From Butyrivibrio sp. (GTDB lineage Bacteria; Bacillota; Clostridia; Lachnospirales; Lachnospiraceae), in NCBI GenBank assembly GCA_023665525.1, contig JAMPDT010000008.1, forward strand, positions 1 to 36,361: a DNA stretch of 36,361 nt. The letters are read 5' to 3'. Below are positions 8,025-15,024 of the stretch, one piece after another. Made by a program: the position numbers and the translations under genes. Numbering within the stretch: position 1 is the stretch's first letter; every line of letters begins with the position of its first letter. The notes under the pieces were generated by a model, which was given only the letters and a program-made list of their open reading frames with translations, ran no database searches and had not been told where the DNA came from.

Positions 8025-8088
8025 TTGATTCTCCTTTGTTGCAAGAATAATTACAAATTTGCCATTTCTTCCAGCGACCGATAATCAA
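7887..8088. repeat. Direct repeat, LPLAT 5' end plus ACS 3' end, copy 2 (partner 5309-5510)
   Basis: This is the partner of 5309-5510. It begins at the second GCCGCGC (7887-7893), the other border of the stretch deleted in copy 1. Confidence 0.85.
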
Positions 8089-9769
8089 TCTTGCCATTCG
8101 GTGTCAATGGCAGAGATTCTATTATTCTAAAATCATGCGGCAAATAGGTTTCACTTAGCTCTTGTTCACAAAGTTTTCCCACCTCAGCTATGGTTGAGTT
8201 ATCATTGTTTTTCAATACTAAATATGCAATCGGAACTTGCCCCATTTGATGTATTTGGTCAAAACCTCCTACCACACAACAGGAAACAATATTAGAATGC
8301 TTCATAATTATTTTTTCCAAGTTAAATGGAGAAACCTTAATACCATCATGACGAACAATAATTCTCTTTAGTCTGCCTTCAAGATATATATTACCTGTTT
8401 CAGATATATAACCTAAATCGCCACTATGTAACCAAATATTACCATCTTTATGTAATCTTAAAACTTTTGCAGTTTCTTCTGGCATTTTGTAGTATCCTTT
8501 CATCAACGTTGGACCGCTCATGCAAATTTCACCAATTTCGTTATATGTCAATTCTTTTTCAGCATCGTTATCATAAATACAGAAGTTATTGCATGGCAAA
8601 GGTATTCCAACGCTTCCATCAACGTTATGTTGTGGAACATTCGCACACGCCGCTGCTCCAATTTCTGTCATCCCATATCCTTCTTGAATTTTTACAGTAC
8701 AACCATTGGATCTAATGAGTTTATTTACACCATCTTTAATCTTTTGTGGCATAGAATCACTTCCACTTATCAAATTTAATAAAAACGATAGGTCAATCTG
8801 TTTATTTTTTAACAAAGGTTCCACTAAAAAGTTACTCCAATCTGCTGGTCCCGCAAAAATGTAATTTGGTTTTAATTTTATGATGTTGGAAGCAAATTTG
8901 TCTGGTTGATAGTCAGGAAGCAGAATCATCTTAAAATGTTCAGCCAATGATATATGTGTAGCGCACAACGTATTATATGCCAAAAAGGGGGGTATTTGAT
9001 TCATCATCACTTCACCAGCAATAGATCTTAGTCCAGATCCTTTCATATTTAAATCCATTGCATTAAATGCCTGATTTGTAAGCATCACCCCTTTAGGCAA
9101 TCCTGTTGTTCCACTTGTATGAAATATACAAGCTACATCATTTGACTTTTCTAAATATGACGATTTTCCATCAGCTAAAGACATAAATTTTTTCCAATTC
9201 ATTGCACACTCAGGCATTCTCAATTTTTGTTCTTTAAATTTCCATAGAAATCTTAACGGAGTAAAAAGAGAGTCAAATGGTGAGACAATAATTAATTTAT
9301 CAATATTTGTTTGCTTCAAAATTTCAAAAGTATTTTTGGCAAAAAGGCTACATACAACCGCAATAGTAGCCTCTGATTCCTCAAAATAATGGAGCAGTGT
9401 GTCGCCCTTAGACCGCAAATCAATTAAATCCGCAACTGCACCAATCTTGTTAAGAGCATATATACAATAAATATTTTCAGGTATATTAGGCAATGCCAAT
9501 ATAACAATATCGCCTTTTTTAACTCCAACTGATAAGAATGCAGTGGCAGCATCATCAATATACTTAAACATCTTCTTATAGCTTATTTTTCTTTTAAAGT
9601 AAACAAGTGCTGTATCATCTTCAATATTTTTATTTTTTTCCAAAATATATTGATAAGCGCTTTCCTCGGGCAGCGGCGCATTTATCGCCTCCTCACTGTA
9701 ATACTTCAGCCACGGTTTATCTATCGACGGGTAACCTGTGAGTTCCTTTTCAGTTTCAACTGTGTTCAT
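8051..9769 (-). CDS. Acyl-CoA synthetase, class I adenylate-forming family (copy 2)
   Basis: The 572-residue product has the same architecture as the gene at 5473: FHTSGTTGLPKGVML as phosphate loop (about residue 215), YGMTE (about residue 360), HSGDLG and a GRLKR hinge, and the catalytic lysine in TPNGKIDYR (K560). The SGTTGLPKG loop is closer to the family consensus than the TGGTTGIPKA of copy 1. An AAGGAG lies 10 bases before the ATG. It shares the first 30 or so residues and the last dozen with copy 1, but the core is clearly different, which implies a different acyl substrate or exchange of the core. It is probably first in the minus-strand run ACS-LPLAT-ACS-LPLAT, divergent from hicAB. 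Confidence 0.88.
   Translation of the reverse strand: MNTVETEKELTGYPSIDKPWLKYYSEEAINAPLPEESAYQYILEKNKNIEDDTALVYFKRKISYKKMFKYIDDAATAFLSVGVKKGDIVILALPNIPENIYCIYALNKIGAVADLIDLRSKGDTLLHYFEESEATIAVVCSLFAKNTFEILKQTNIDKLIIVSPFDSLFTPLRFLWKFKEQKLRMPECAMNWKKFMSLADGKSSYLEKSNDVACIFHTSGTTGLPKGVMLTNQAFNAMDLNMKGSGLRSIAGEVMMNQIPPFLAYNTLCATHISLAEHFKMILLPDYQPDKFASNIIKLKPNYIFAGPADWSNFLVEPLLKNKQIDLSFLLNLISGSDSMPQKIKDGVNKLIRSNGCTVKIQEGYGMTEIGAAACANVPQHNVDGSVGIPLPCNNFCIYDNDAEKELTYNEIGEICMSGPTLMKGYYKMPEETAKVLRLHKDGNIWLHSGDLGYISETGNIYLEGRLKRIIVRHDGIKVSPFNLEKIIMKHSNIVSCCVVGGFDQIHQMGQVPIAYLVLKNNDNSTIAEVGKLCEQELSETYLPHDFRIIESLPLTPNGKIDYRSLEEMANL
9676..9751. repeat. Repeat at the ACS 5' end, copy 2 (partner 7101-7176)
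   Basis: This is the partner of 7101-7176, with 5 mismatches in 76 bases. Confidence 0.85.
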
Positions 9770-9798
9770 AGTAAATTTTCTCCTTTTTCATGTTTTTA

Positions 9799-9827
9799 TT
9801 GACACCATATATAACACCATTTATACT
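9799..9827 (+). promoter_or_regulatory. Strong promoter of hicAB with a direct-repeat operator candidate
   Basis: TTGACA (9799-9804), a 17-base spacer and TATACT (9822-9827) lie 21 bases before the hicA ATG. Two back-to-back 12-mers, ACACCATATATA (9802-9813) and ACACCATTTATA (9814-9825), differ at one base and fill the spacer. That is where the HicB ribbon-helix-helix domain could bind to repress its own operon; binding is inferred. Confidence 0.8.
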
Positions 9828-9848
9828 GTAATTATAGGAGGAATCTTA

Positions 9849-10094
9849 ATGTCAAAATGAGATAAACTACTAAAGCGTATCTACTCATTATCCAAAGATT
9901 TACGATTTGATGAACTCCGTAAGGTTTTGGAATCATACGGTTATACAATGCATTCTCCGAAAAGCGGTAGCAGCCATTGCACATTTCGCAAAACAGGCTG
10001 TCCTCCGATTACAGTTCCAAAGCATGAGCCTATCAAAAAGGTCTATGTGGAATTAGTAAAACAAGTCATAGAAAGCGATGGTGATATTAAATGA
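9849..10094 (+). pseudogene. hicA: HicA-type toxin with a premature TGA at codon 4
   Basis: An ATG at 9849 sits behind AGGAGG and a near-consensus promoter, but the fourth codon (9858-9860) is TGA. After it the frame is open for 77 more codons to 10094 and reads as a HicA toxin: KDLRFDELRKVLESYGYTMH, then GSSHCTFRKTG with the conserved His of the HicA dsRNA-binding-like fold, then the VPKHEPIKKVYV block. HicA toxins cleave mRNA. A single base change (for example TGG to TGA, giving Trp in place of the stop) would restore an 81-residue protein of normal size. No good internal start exists before the His. The 3' end overlaps hicB by ATGA, the usual coupling. The toxin is therefore probably inactivated while the antitoxin remains. 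Confidence 0.85.
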
Positions 10095-10456
10095 AAACCT
10101 TAAACGAATACCTCAATCTTCCTTACAAAATGGAAGTCGTGCCGGACACAGAGGAAGGCGGCTTTATCATTTCGTTTCCCGAATTGCCCGGATGCATTAC
10201 CTGCGGAGATACATTAGCCTCCGCACTTGATAACGCAAACGACGCCAAAACCGAGTGGCTTGAAGCCGCAATCGAGGAGGGCGTTTCAATTCCAAAGCCT
10301 GACTCCTTGGACGACTATTCGGGACAGTTTAAGCTCCGAATCCCCAAAAGCCTTCACAAGCAGCTCTCGGAGCATTCCAAAATTGAAGGCATAAGCATGA
10401 ATCAATACTGCCTGTACCTTCTATCACGAAACGACGCTCTTTTGAGCAAACGGTAG
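10091..10456 (+). CDS. hicB: HicB-type antitoxin
   Basis: The 121-residue product has the partial RNase H-like HicB domain (YKMEVVPDTEEGGFIISFPE, then LPGCITCGDT and a helix with ALDNANDAKTEWLEAA). A C-terminal ribbon-helix-helix segment follows (FKLRIPKSLHKQLSEHSKIE, then GISMNQYCLYLL) that should bind DNA. HicB neutralises HicA and represses the operon. The start overlaps the hicA stop (ATGA). Its 3' end overlaps the end of the acyltransferase frame on the other strand by 128 bases. A short GC stem followed by CTTTTT lies just after the stop (about 10457-10484) and may terminate the transcript. Confidence 0.92.
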   Translation: MKTLNEYLNLPYKMEVVPDTEEGGFIISFPELPGCITCGDTLASALDNANDAKTEWLEAAIEEGVSIPKPDSLDDYSGQFKLRIPKSLHKQLSEHSKIEGISMNQYCLYLLSRNDALLSKR

Positions 10457-11303
10457 GCACAGCAGCTCGGGGCTGTCTTTTTAAGGCAGCTCTTTTATTT
10501 AAGTTTCTCGCTTTAATAATTTCCTTTGCCAAAAAAGCCGTTTTTGCGTTTATTTCCAACGATGCCAACGGCTTATACACACTCTCCTTTGAATCAAACT
10601 CATGCCGTATTATTGACTTTTCATAAACAATATCAAGCTTCGGATAAGCCTCAACACGTCTTTTCGCCTCCTGCTCCCACTCCTTTTCAGAACTGTACCC
10701 AATATGCGGCATTCTCTCCCAAATCTGCCACTTCAACACCGCCATTTCATCTCTCAGTTCGCGTATCCTTTCTTCCTTACTGTCCTCGGCGCTTACACAA
10801 ACTGCTTTTCCGAACGCGACAAAACACTCGCCTTTATAATATTCCAGCACAAGGGGAATTATGGGCTTGTCAGCCTGCCTTGCCAAGTCTGTCACTCCCC
10901 AGTATAAAGGAAGAACAGGCGTTGACGGTGTCAGATTCCAGCTCCCTTCGGGAAAAAGCAAGACATTTGCGTTTCGCTTGAGCAAGTCAAGCATTTTCAT
11001 CATTGACTTCTTACGGCTTGTCTTGTCCTTTCGGTCAACCCAAACCGCTCCGTTTAAAATAAAAACGATTCTGTCAATCAAATTCAGCCTTTGCTTACCG
11101 ACAAGCACATAGGAGGGGCGGTTTATCGCTTCTAAGCCATACGGTACGTCATGCTTGCAGGAATGGTTGACTGCATATACCGCATTCGTCCGTAAATCAG
11201 GCGGACTGCTTATAAAGACAAGCTTGTGCATACGAATTGCGCTGAATAGGTGCTTTAGCGGGGAGTACAAAACTTTATGTAAAAGTATAATGAGATTTTT
11301 CAA
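10329..11303 (-). CDS. Lysophospholipid acyltransferase family protein (copy 3) with a run-on C-terminus
   Basis: PlsC-type acyltransferases move an acyl chain to a lysophospholipid or similar acceptor at the membrane. Here NHSCKHDVP (about residue 50) gives the HX4D motif and LLFPEGSWN (about residue 116) the second motif. A KWQIWER segment is shared with the two copies at 5-8 kb, but overall this one is much more diverged. The start is TTG at 11303 with AAGGTG 9 bases upstream. The region up to about LASLEINAKTAFLA (near residue 240) looks like the family end; the last 75 or so residues (KRQPRAAVPTVCSKERRF onward) look like read-through, and they run antisense into hicB. The natural stop may have been lost when the hicAB segment joined here. 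A strong promoter with a dyad operator lies upstream. Confidence 0.82.
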   Translation of the reverse strand: MKNLIILLHKVLYSPLKHLFSAIRMHKLVFISSPPDLRTNAVYAVNHSCKHDVPYGLEAINRPSYVLVGKQRLNLIDRIVFILNGAVWVDRKDKTSRKKSMMKMLDLLKRNANVLLFPEGSWNLTPSTPVLPLYWGVTDLARQADKPIIPLVLEYYKGECFVAFGKAVCVSAEDSKEERIRELRDEMAVLKWQIWERMPHIGYSSEKEWEQEAKRRVEAYPKLDIVYEKSIIRHEFDSKESVYKPLASLEINAKTAFLAKEIIKARNLNKRAALKRQPRAAVPTVCSKERRFVIEGTGSIDSCLCLQFWNAPRAACEGFWGFGA

Positions 11304-11371
11304 ATATTGTCACCTTCTTTACTGCTTTCATTTATCATTTTTAAAAAACTTCTTTTTCATAGTCCCTTCTT

Positions 11372-11402
11372 CGTAATATCGTAATTATTATACGATAATA
11401 CG
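11372..11402. promoter_or_regulatory. 31-bp dyad in the divergent LPLAT / HTH regulator region
   Basis: CGTAATATCGTA (11372-11383) and TACGATAATACG (11391-11402) form an inverted repeat with one mismatch and a 7-base centre. It covers the -10 box of the minus-strand promoter of the acyltransferase and lies 64 bases before the HTH gene start. It is the obvious candidate binding site for that regulator. Confidence 0.65.
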
Positions 11403-11415
11403 TAGTGAATTGCAA
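11387..11415 (-). promoter_or_regulatory. Promoter of acyltransferase copy 3
   Basis: On the minus strand TTGCAA (11410-11415), a 17-base spacer and TATAAT (11387-11392). The -10 box lies inside the dyad. Confidence 0.7.
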
Positions 11416-11465
11416 CGACAATTTTGAGTATAATAAACGCATATTTTCACCGAGGCGGTAGAACT

Positions 11466-11774
11466 ATGTTAAATATTTTGGAAAAAATTACAGAACTCCG
11501 CACTGAAAGGCAATGGACGGAATATCAGCTTGCGGAGGCTTCAGGCTTAACTCAGTCAACAATATCCTCATGGTACCGCAAGGATATGCTGCCCACTCTG
11601 CCCTCGCTTATTAAAATATGCGACGCCTTCAATATCTCCGTATCACAGTTTTTCATAGAGGATAATTCTCAGGCGGTACTGCTTAATGAAAAACAGACAA
11701 AGCTGATAAACGCCGCCTCAAAATTAACCTCCGAACAGTTTAACGCGCTGCTGGATTTCTTGCAGAGCCTGTAA
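11466..11774 (+). CDS. Small HTH (XRE/Cro family) transcriptional regulator
   Basis: The 102-residue protein starts MLNILEKITELRTERQWTEY and has a standard Cro/CI helix-turn-helix (QLAEASGLTQSTISSWYRKD, residues about 20-40, then PSLIKICDAFNISVSQFF). The C-terminal 35 residues (LNEKQTKLINAASKLTSEQF onward) look helical and may dimerise. I chose the ATG at 11466 because GAGGCGG precedes it; a longer frame from 11424 has no ribosome site. A TATAAT at 11429-11434 may be its -10 box, with a poor -35. Being divergent from acyltransferase copy 3 with a dyad between, it probably controls that gene and itself; this is inference. Confidence 0.82.
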   Translation: MLNILEKITELRTERQWTEYQLAEASGLTQSTISSWYRKDMLPTLPSLIKICDAFNISVSQFFIEDNSQAVLLNEKQTKLINAASKLTSEQFNALLDFLQSL

Positions 11775-11855
11775 CATACTTTAAATTACCTGCCGTACAT
11801 ACTAATGCCAATTTTATGTTAATGATACGGTTCTCTCCTCGTGGGGCTACGCTTT

Positions 11856-11891
11856 GTCACTGTGAATGGATACGTAATCCCATTCGGTGAC
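11856..11891. other. Imperfect hairpin in the gap between the HTH and MarR genes
   Basis: GTCAC (11856-11860) pairs with GTGAC (11887-11891), and GAATGG (11864-11869) with CCATTC (11880-11885), around a 10-base loop. The 11775-11983 gap holds no gene that I can see; this hairpin may help end transcription of the HTH gene, but it has no T run. Confidence 0.3.
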
Positions 11892-11923
11892 AGGGGCTTC
11901 CCCTCATTCTCGCAATCTCACCA

Positions 11924-11952
11924 TTGCTTTTCCCTCAATCTTATGCTATAAT
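11924..11952 (+). promoter_or_regulatory. Promoter of the marR-adh-aldh operon
   Basis: TTGCTT (11924-11929), a 17-base spacer and TATAAT (11947-11952), with an extended -10 TG at 11944-11945. Confidence 0.75.
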
Positions 11953-11972
11953 CTTGTTGATTTATCAACAAG
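11953..11972. promoter_or_regulatory. Perfect palindrome, probable MarR operator
   Basis: CTTGTTGAT and ATCAACAAG flank a 2-base centre, giving a perfect 20-bp palindrome directly after the -10 box and 11 bases before the MarR start codon. Size, symmetry and position fit autorepression by the MarR protein encoded next. Confidence 0.8.
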
Positions 11973-11983
11973 TGAGGTGCGCC

Positions 11984-12427
11984 ATGCTTAACCGTTTCGA
12001 TATGTTTACCACTTCCGTAACCCAAATTTACAAATCCTTGCAGCGTATCAAGAACCGCGAGATGACCGAATTTAATCTTAAGGGGACGCATACGATGTGC
12101 ATATTCCGTTTGGGGCGCAATCCCGAGGGAATGACGCTCACGGCGTTAAGCGCGGCGTGCGAGGAGGATAAGGCGGCTATGTCGCGCACCGTTGCGGAGC
12201 TTACAAGGGACGGCTATGTGACCGTTGGCGGCGCGCATAAATACCGCGCCCCGATTACGCTCACCGACAAGGGGCGGCTCGTGGCGGCGCGCGTGAACGA
12301 AATGGTGGCAGAGGCGGTCGCGGCGGGAGGCGGCGGGCTGACCGAGGAGGAGCGCCTTAATTTCTACCATGCGCTGGAGCTTATATCCGAAAATCTTAAA
12401 AATTATTTAAAGGAGGATTCCCACTGA
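11984..12427 (+). CDS. MarR family transcriptional regulator
   Basis: The 147-residue protein has the winged-helix core of the MarR family: GTHTMCIFRLGRNPEGMTLT, then ALSAACEEDKAAMSRTVAEL as the recognition helix region, then the wing DGYVTVGGAHKYRAPITLTD and KGRLVAARVNEMV. The ATG at 11984 follows GAGGTG; an upstream in-frame start at 11924 lies inside the promoter and is rejected. The stop overlaps the next gene (TGATG), so the operon is tightly coupled. MarR proteins commonly release DNA on binding a phenolic or otherwise reactive ligand; control of the two dehydrogenases downstream suggests an alcohol or aldehyde signal, which is inference. Confidence 0.9.
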   Translation: MLNRFDMFTTSVTQIYKSLQRIKNREMTEFNLKGTHTMCIFRLGRNPEGMTLTALSAACEEDKAAMSRTVAELTRDGYVTVGGAHKYRAPITLTDKGRLVAARVNEMVAEAVAAGGGGLTEEERLNFYHALELISENLKNYLKEDSH

Positions 12428-13647
12428 TGTTCGTATTGAAAAAAATTTACTGCCGCTGCTTTCAGCAGATTTTCCACATTGCAATTCCGTTTCTGCCCTA
12501 CCGCAAGCCGAAGGTGCTCGGAGGCATAGACGAGCTTCCCGCTCTTTTCGGCAAAAAAGGCATAAGCTCTGTAATGCTTGTAACCGACAAAAGCATACGC
12601 GGCTTCGGGCTTACCTCGCGCCTTGAAGAGCTGCTTGCAAAGGAGGGCATAAGCTGCGCGGTATACGACAACACGGTGGCAAACCCGACGACCGACAATG
12701 TGGAGGAAGCAAGACAGCTTTACCTTGACAGCGGCTGCCAAGCGCTTATCGGCTTCGGAGGAGGCTCGTCCATCGACTGCGCGAAGGCGGTCGGCGCGAG
12801 AATCGCAAAGCCCAAGCAGAGCCTTAAGGAGATGGGCGGAATTTTGAAGGTACGCAAAAAGCTTCCCACGCTTATCGCAATTCCCACAACCGCGGGAACC
12901 GGCAGCGAAACGACGCTTGCCGCCGTAATCACGGACTCCGAAACAAGGCATAAATACCCGATTAACGACTTTCCGCTTATACCGCATTACGCGGTTCTCG
13001 ACCCCGAGGTTACAAGGACGCTGCCGCCCTCGCTTACCGCAAGCACGGGCATGGACGCGCTCACGCACGCGGTGGAGGCTTACATCGGCGGCTCGACGAC
13101 CGTCGGGACGCGCAAGGATTCCGTAAAAGCCGTAAAGCTTATTTTTAAATACATCAGACGCGCCTACGCGGACGGAAACGATATGAAGGCGCGCAGGCAG
13201 ATGCTTTACGCCGCCTATCTCGCGGGCAGCGCCTTTACAAAGTCGTATGTCGGCTATGTGCACGCGGTCGCTCACTCGCTCGGCGGCAAATACAATACGC
13301 CCCACGGACTTGCGAACGCCGTACTGCTCCCCCATGTGCTGGAGGCATACGGCAAGGCTGCCGAGGGCAGGCTGAATAAGCTCGCGCTTGCGGTCGGGCT
13401 TTGCGGTCCCGAGGCGAAAGCCGCCGACGGCGCCGCCGCCTTTATCGAGGCGGTAAAGCAGATGAAGCTTGACCTCAATATCCCCGACGCGCTCCCCGAA
13501 ATAAAGGAGGAGGACATTCCCGAGCTGGCAAAGCACGCGGATAAGGAGGGAAATCCGCTCTATCCCGTTCCCAAGCTTATGAACGCAAGGGAGCTTGAGC
13601 AGTTCTATTATTGTGTTATGAAGGACGGAGGAAATTCCGATGAATGA
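12427..13647 (+). CDS. Iron-containing alcohol dehydrogenase
   Basis: The 406-residue product belongs to the group III (iron-dependent) alcohol dehydrogenases that interconvert alcohols and aldehydes with NAD(P)H. Visible are the nucleotide motif GFGGGSSIDCAKA (about residue 112), AIPTTAGTGSE (about residue 155), and metal-site elements DALTHAVEAY (about residue 218) and HAVAHSLGGKYNTPHG (about residues 280-295) that supply Asp and His ligands. The gene starts 1 base inside the marR stop with AGGAGG upstream. It precedes an aldehyde dehydrogenase, so the two probably run alcohol to aldehyde to acid or the reverse. The N-terminal 25 residues are an extra Cys-containing segment with an aromatic stretch, as in some butanol-dehydrogenase-like relatives. 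The substrate is unknown. Confidence 0.92.
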   Translation: MFVLKKIYCRCFQQIFHIAIPFLPYRKPKVLGGIDELPALFGKKGISSVMLVTDKSIRGFGLTSRLEELLAKEGISCAVYDNTVANPTTDNVEEARQLYLDSGCQALIGFGGGSSIDCAKAVGARIAKPKQSLKEMGGILKVRKKLPTLIAIPTTAGTGSETTLAAVITDSETRHKYPINDFPLIPHYAVLDPEVTRTLPPSLTASTGMDALTHAVEAYIGGSTTVGTRKDSVKAVKLIFKYIRRAYADGNDMKARRQMLYAAYLAGSAFTKSYVGYVHAVAHSLGGKYNTPHGLANAVLLPHVLEAYGKAAEGRLNKLALAVGLCGPEAKAADGAAAFIEAVKQMKLDLNIPDALPEIKEEDIPELAKHADKEGNPLYPVPKLMNARELEQFYYCVMKDGGNSDE

Positions 13648-15019
13648 AAACGATATTAAAGCTCTTATTGACAAACAGAAGAAATTTTTCGCGGCGGGGC
13701 GCACGTTGGATATAAGCTATCGCCTGCGCGCGTTAAAAAGGCTTAAGGACGCGATAAATTCAAGCCTCGACGAAATCCATGCCGCCATCAGGAAAGATCT
13801 CGGAAAGAGCGCCTTTGAAAGCTATATGTGCGAAACGGGACTTGCCTTAAGCGAAATCTCCTTTATGCTCAAGCACACAAGGCGCTATTCAAGGGAACAC
13901 AGGGTTGCCACGCCCCTCGCGCATTTCGCTTCAAGGAGCTTTGTCAAGCCCTCGCCCTACGGCACGGTCCTGATCATGAGCCCGTGGAACTATCCGTTCC
14001 TGCTCACGGTTGACCCGCTTGCGGACGCTATCGCTGCGGGAAATACGGTTATCATAAAGCCAAGCGCCTATTCTCCCGCCTCCTCCGCCGAGCTGTCAAG
14101 GCTTATCGCGGAGTGCTTCCCTCCCGAATACGTCGCGGTCATAACGGGCGGACGCGAGGAAAACAAGGCTCTGCTTAAGCAGAATTTCGATTATATATTT
14201 TTTACGGGCAGTCAGGCAGTCGGGCGCGAGGTTATGCGAAACGCCGCCGAAAGCCTTACTCCCGTATCCTTGGAGCTGGGAGGCAAAAGTCCCTGCATAA
14301 TCGACGCCTCGGCAAACATAAGCCTTGCCGCAAGGCGCGTCGTTTTCGGCAAGTACCTAAACTGCGGTCAAACCTGCGTCGCGCCCGACTACATCTACTG
14401 CCACGCCTCCGTAAAGGAGCGCTTTATCGAGGCGGTTAAAAAAGAAATCGCGCGTCAGTTCGGCGGCGAGCCGCTTGCCTCTCCCGACTACGGCAAAATC
14501 ATAAACGCCGCGCATTTTGAACGCGTAAGCGGACTGATCGATCCCGAAAAGGTGGTCTGCGGCGGCGGCTGCAAGCGCGAAACACTGCAAATCGCGCCCA
14601 CGGTCATGGACGGAGTAACCCGAAGCGACAGGGTTATGCAGGAGGAAATTTTCGGACCGATTATGCCGATTATGACATATACGGACATAAACGCGGTAAT
14701 CGACGACGTAAATTCACAGCCCCACCCCCTCGCGCTCTATATTTTTGCAAGCGACAAAAAAACAATAAGGCGCGTTACCGGGGCGTGCAGCTTCGGCGGA
14801 GGCTGCGTCAACGACACGATAATACATCTCGCGACCTCGAATATGGGCTTCGGCGGCGTCGGAGCGAGCGGAATCGGCTCGTACCACGGCAAGGCGGGCT
14901 TTGACGCCTTTTCGCACAGCAAGAGCATTGTCGATAAAAAGACATGGCTCGACCTGCCCATGCGCTATCAGCCTTACAAAAAGCTGAACGGCAAGCTGAT
15001 TCATATGTTTCTGAAATAG
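13640..15019 (+). CDS. Aldehyde dehydrogenase family protein
   Basis: The 459-residue enzyme oxidises an aldehyde to the acid with NAD(P). It shows the cofactor motif MSPWNYPFLLTVDPL (about residue 113), IFFTGSQAVGREV (about residue 188), the catalytic Glu in LELGGKSP (E212) and the nucleophile in NCGQTCVAPDY (C246). The late EEIFGPIMP motif is also present. This short, C-terminally hydrophobic type resembles fatty aldehyde dehydrogenases, whose tail (here RYQPYKKLNGKLIHMFLK) can sit near the membrane. The start overlaps the alcohol dehydrogenase stop by 8 bases and has GGAGG upstream. The stop lies 5 bases from the end of the convergent protease gene with no terminator visible between. Confidence 0.93.
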   Translation: MNENDIKALIDKQKKFFAAGRTLDISYRLRALKRLKDAINSSLDEIHAAIRKDLGKSAFESYMCETGLALSEISFMLKHTRRYSREHRVATPLAHFASRSFVKPSPYGTVLIMSPWNYPFLLTVDPLADAIAAGNTVIIKPSAYSPASSAELSRLIAECFPPEYVAVITGGREENKALLKQNFDYIFFTGSQAVGREVMRNAAESLTPVSLELGGKSPCIIDASANISLAARRVVFGKYLNCGQTCVAPDYIYCHASVKERFIEAVKKEIARQFGGEPLASPDYGKIINAAHFERVSGLIDPEKVVCGGGCKRETLQIAPTVMDGVTRSDRVMQEEIFGPIMPIMTYTDINAVIDDVNSQPHPLALYIFASDKKTIRRVTGACSFGGGCVNDTIIHLATSNMGFGGVGASGIGSYHGKAGFDAFSHSKSIVDKKTWLDLPMRYQPYKKLNGKLIHMFLK

Positions 15020-15024
15020 CGCTT

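Noticed and set aside
9835..9860. Minus-strand TTGACA and TATAAT as promoter for the acyl-CoA synthetase at 8051
   Set aside because: The boxes are only 13 bases apart, too close for a sigma-A promoter; the real promoter of that gene remains unidentified.
12403..13704. 433-codon minus-strand frame
   Set aside because: It is antisense to the iron alcohol dehydrogenase and has the composition of a shadow frame.
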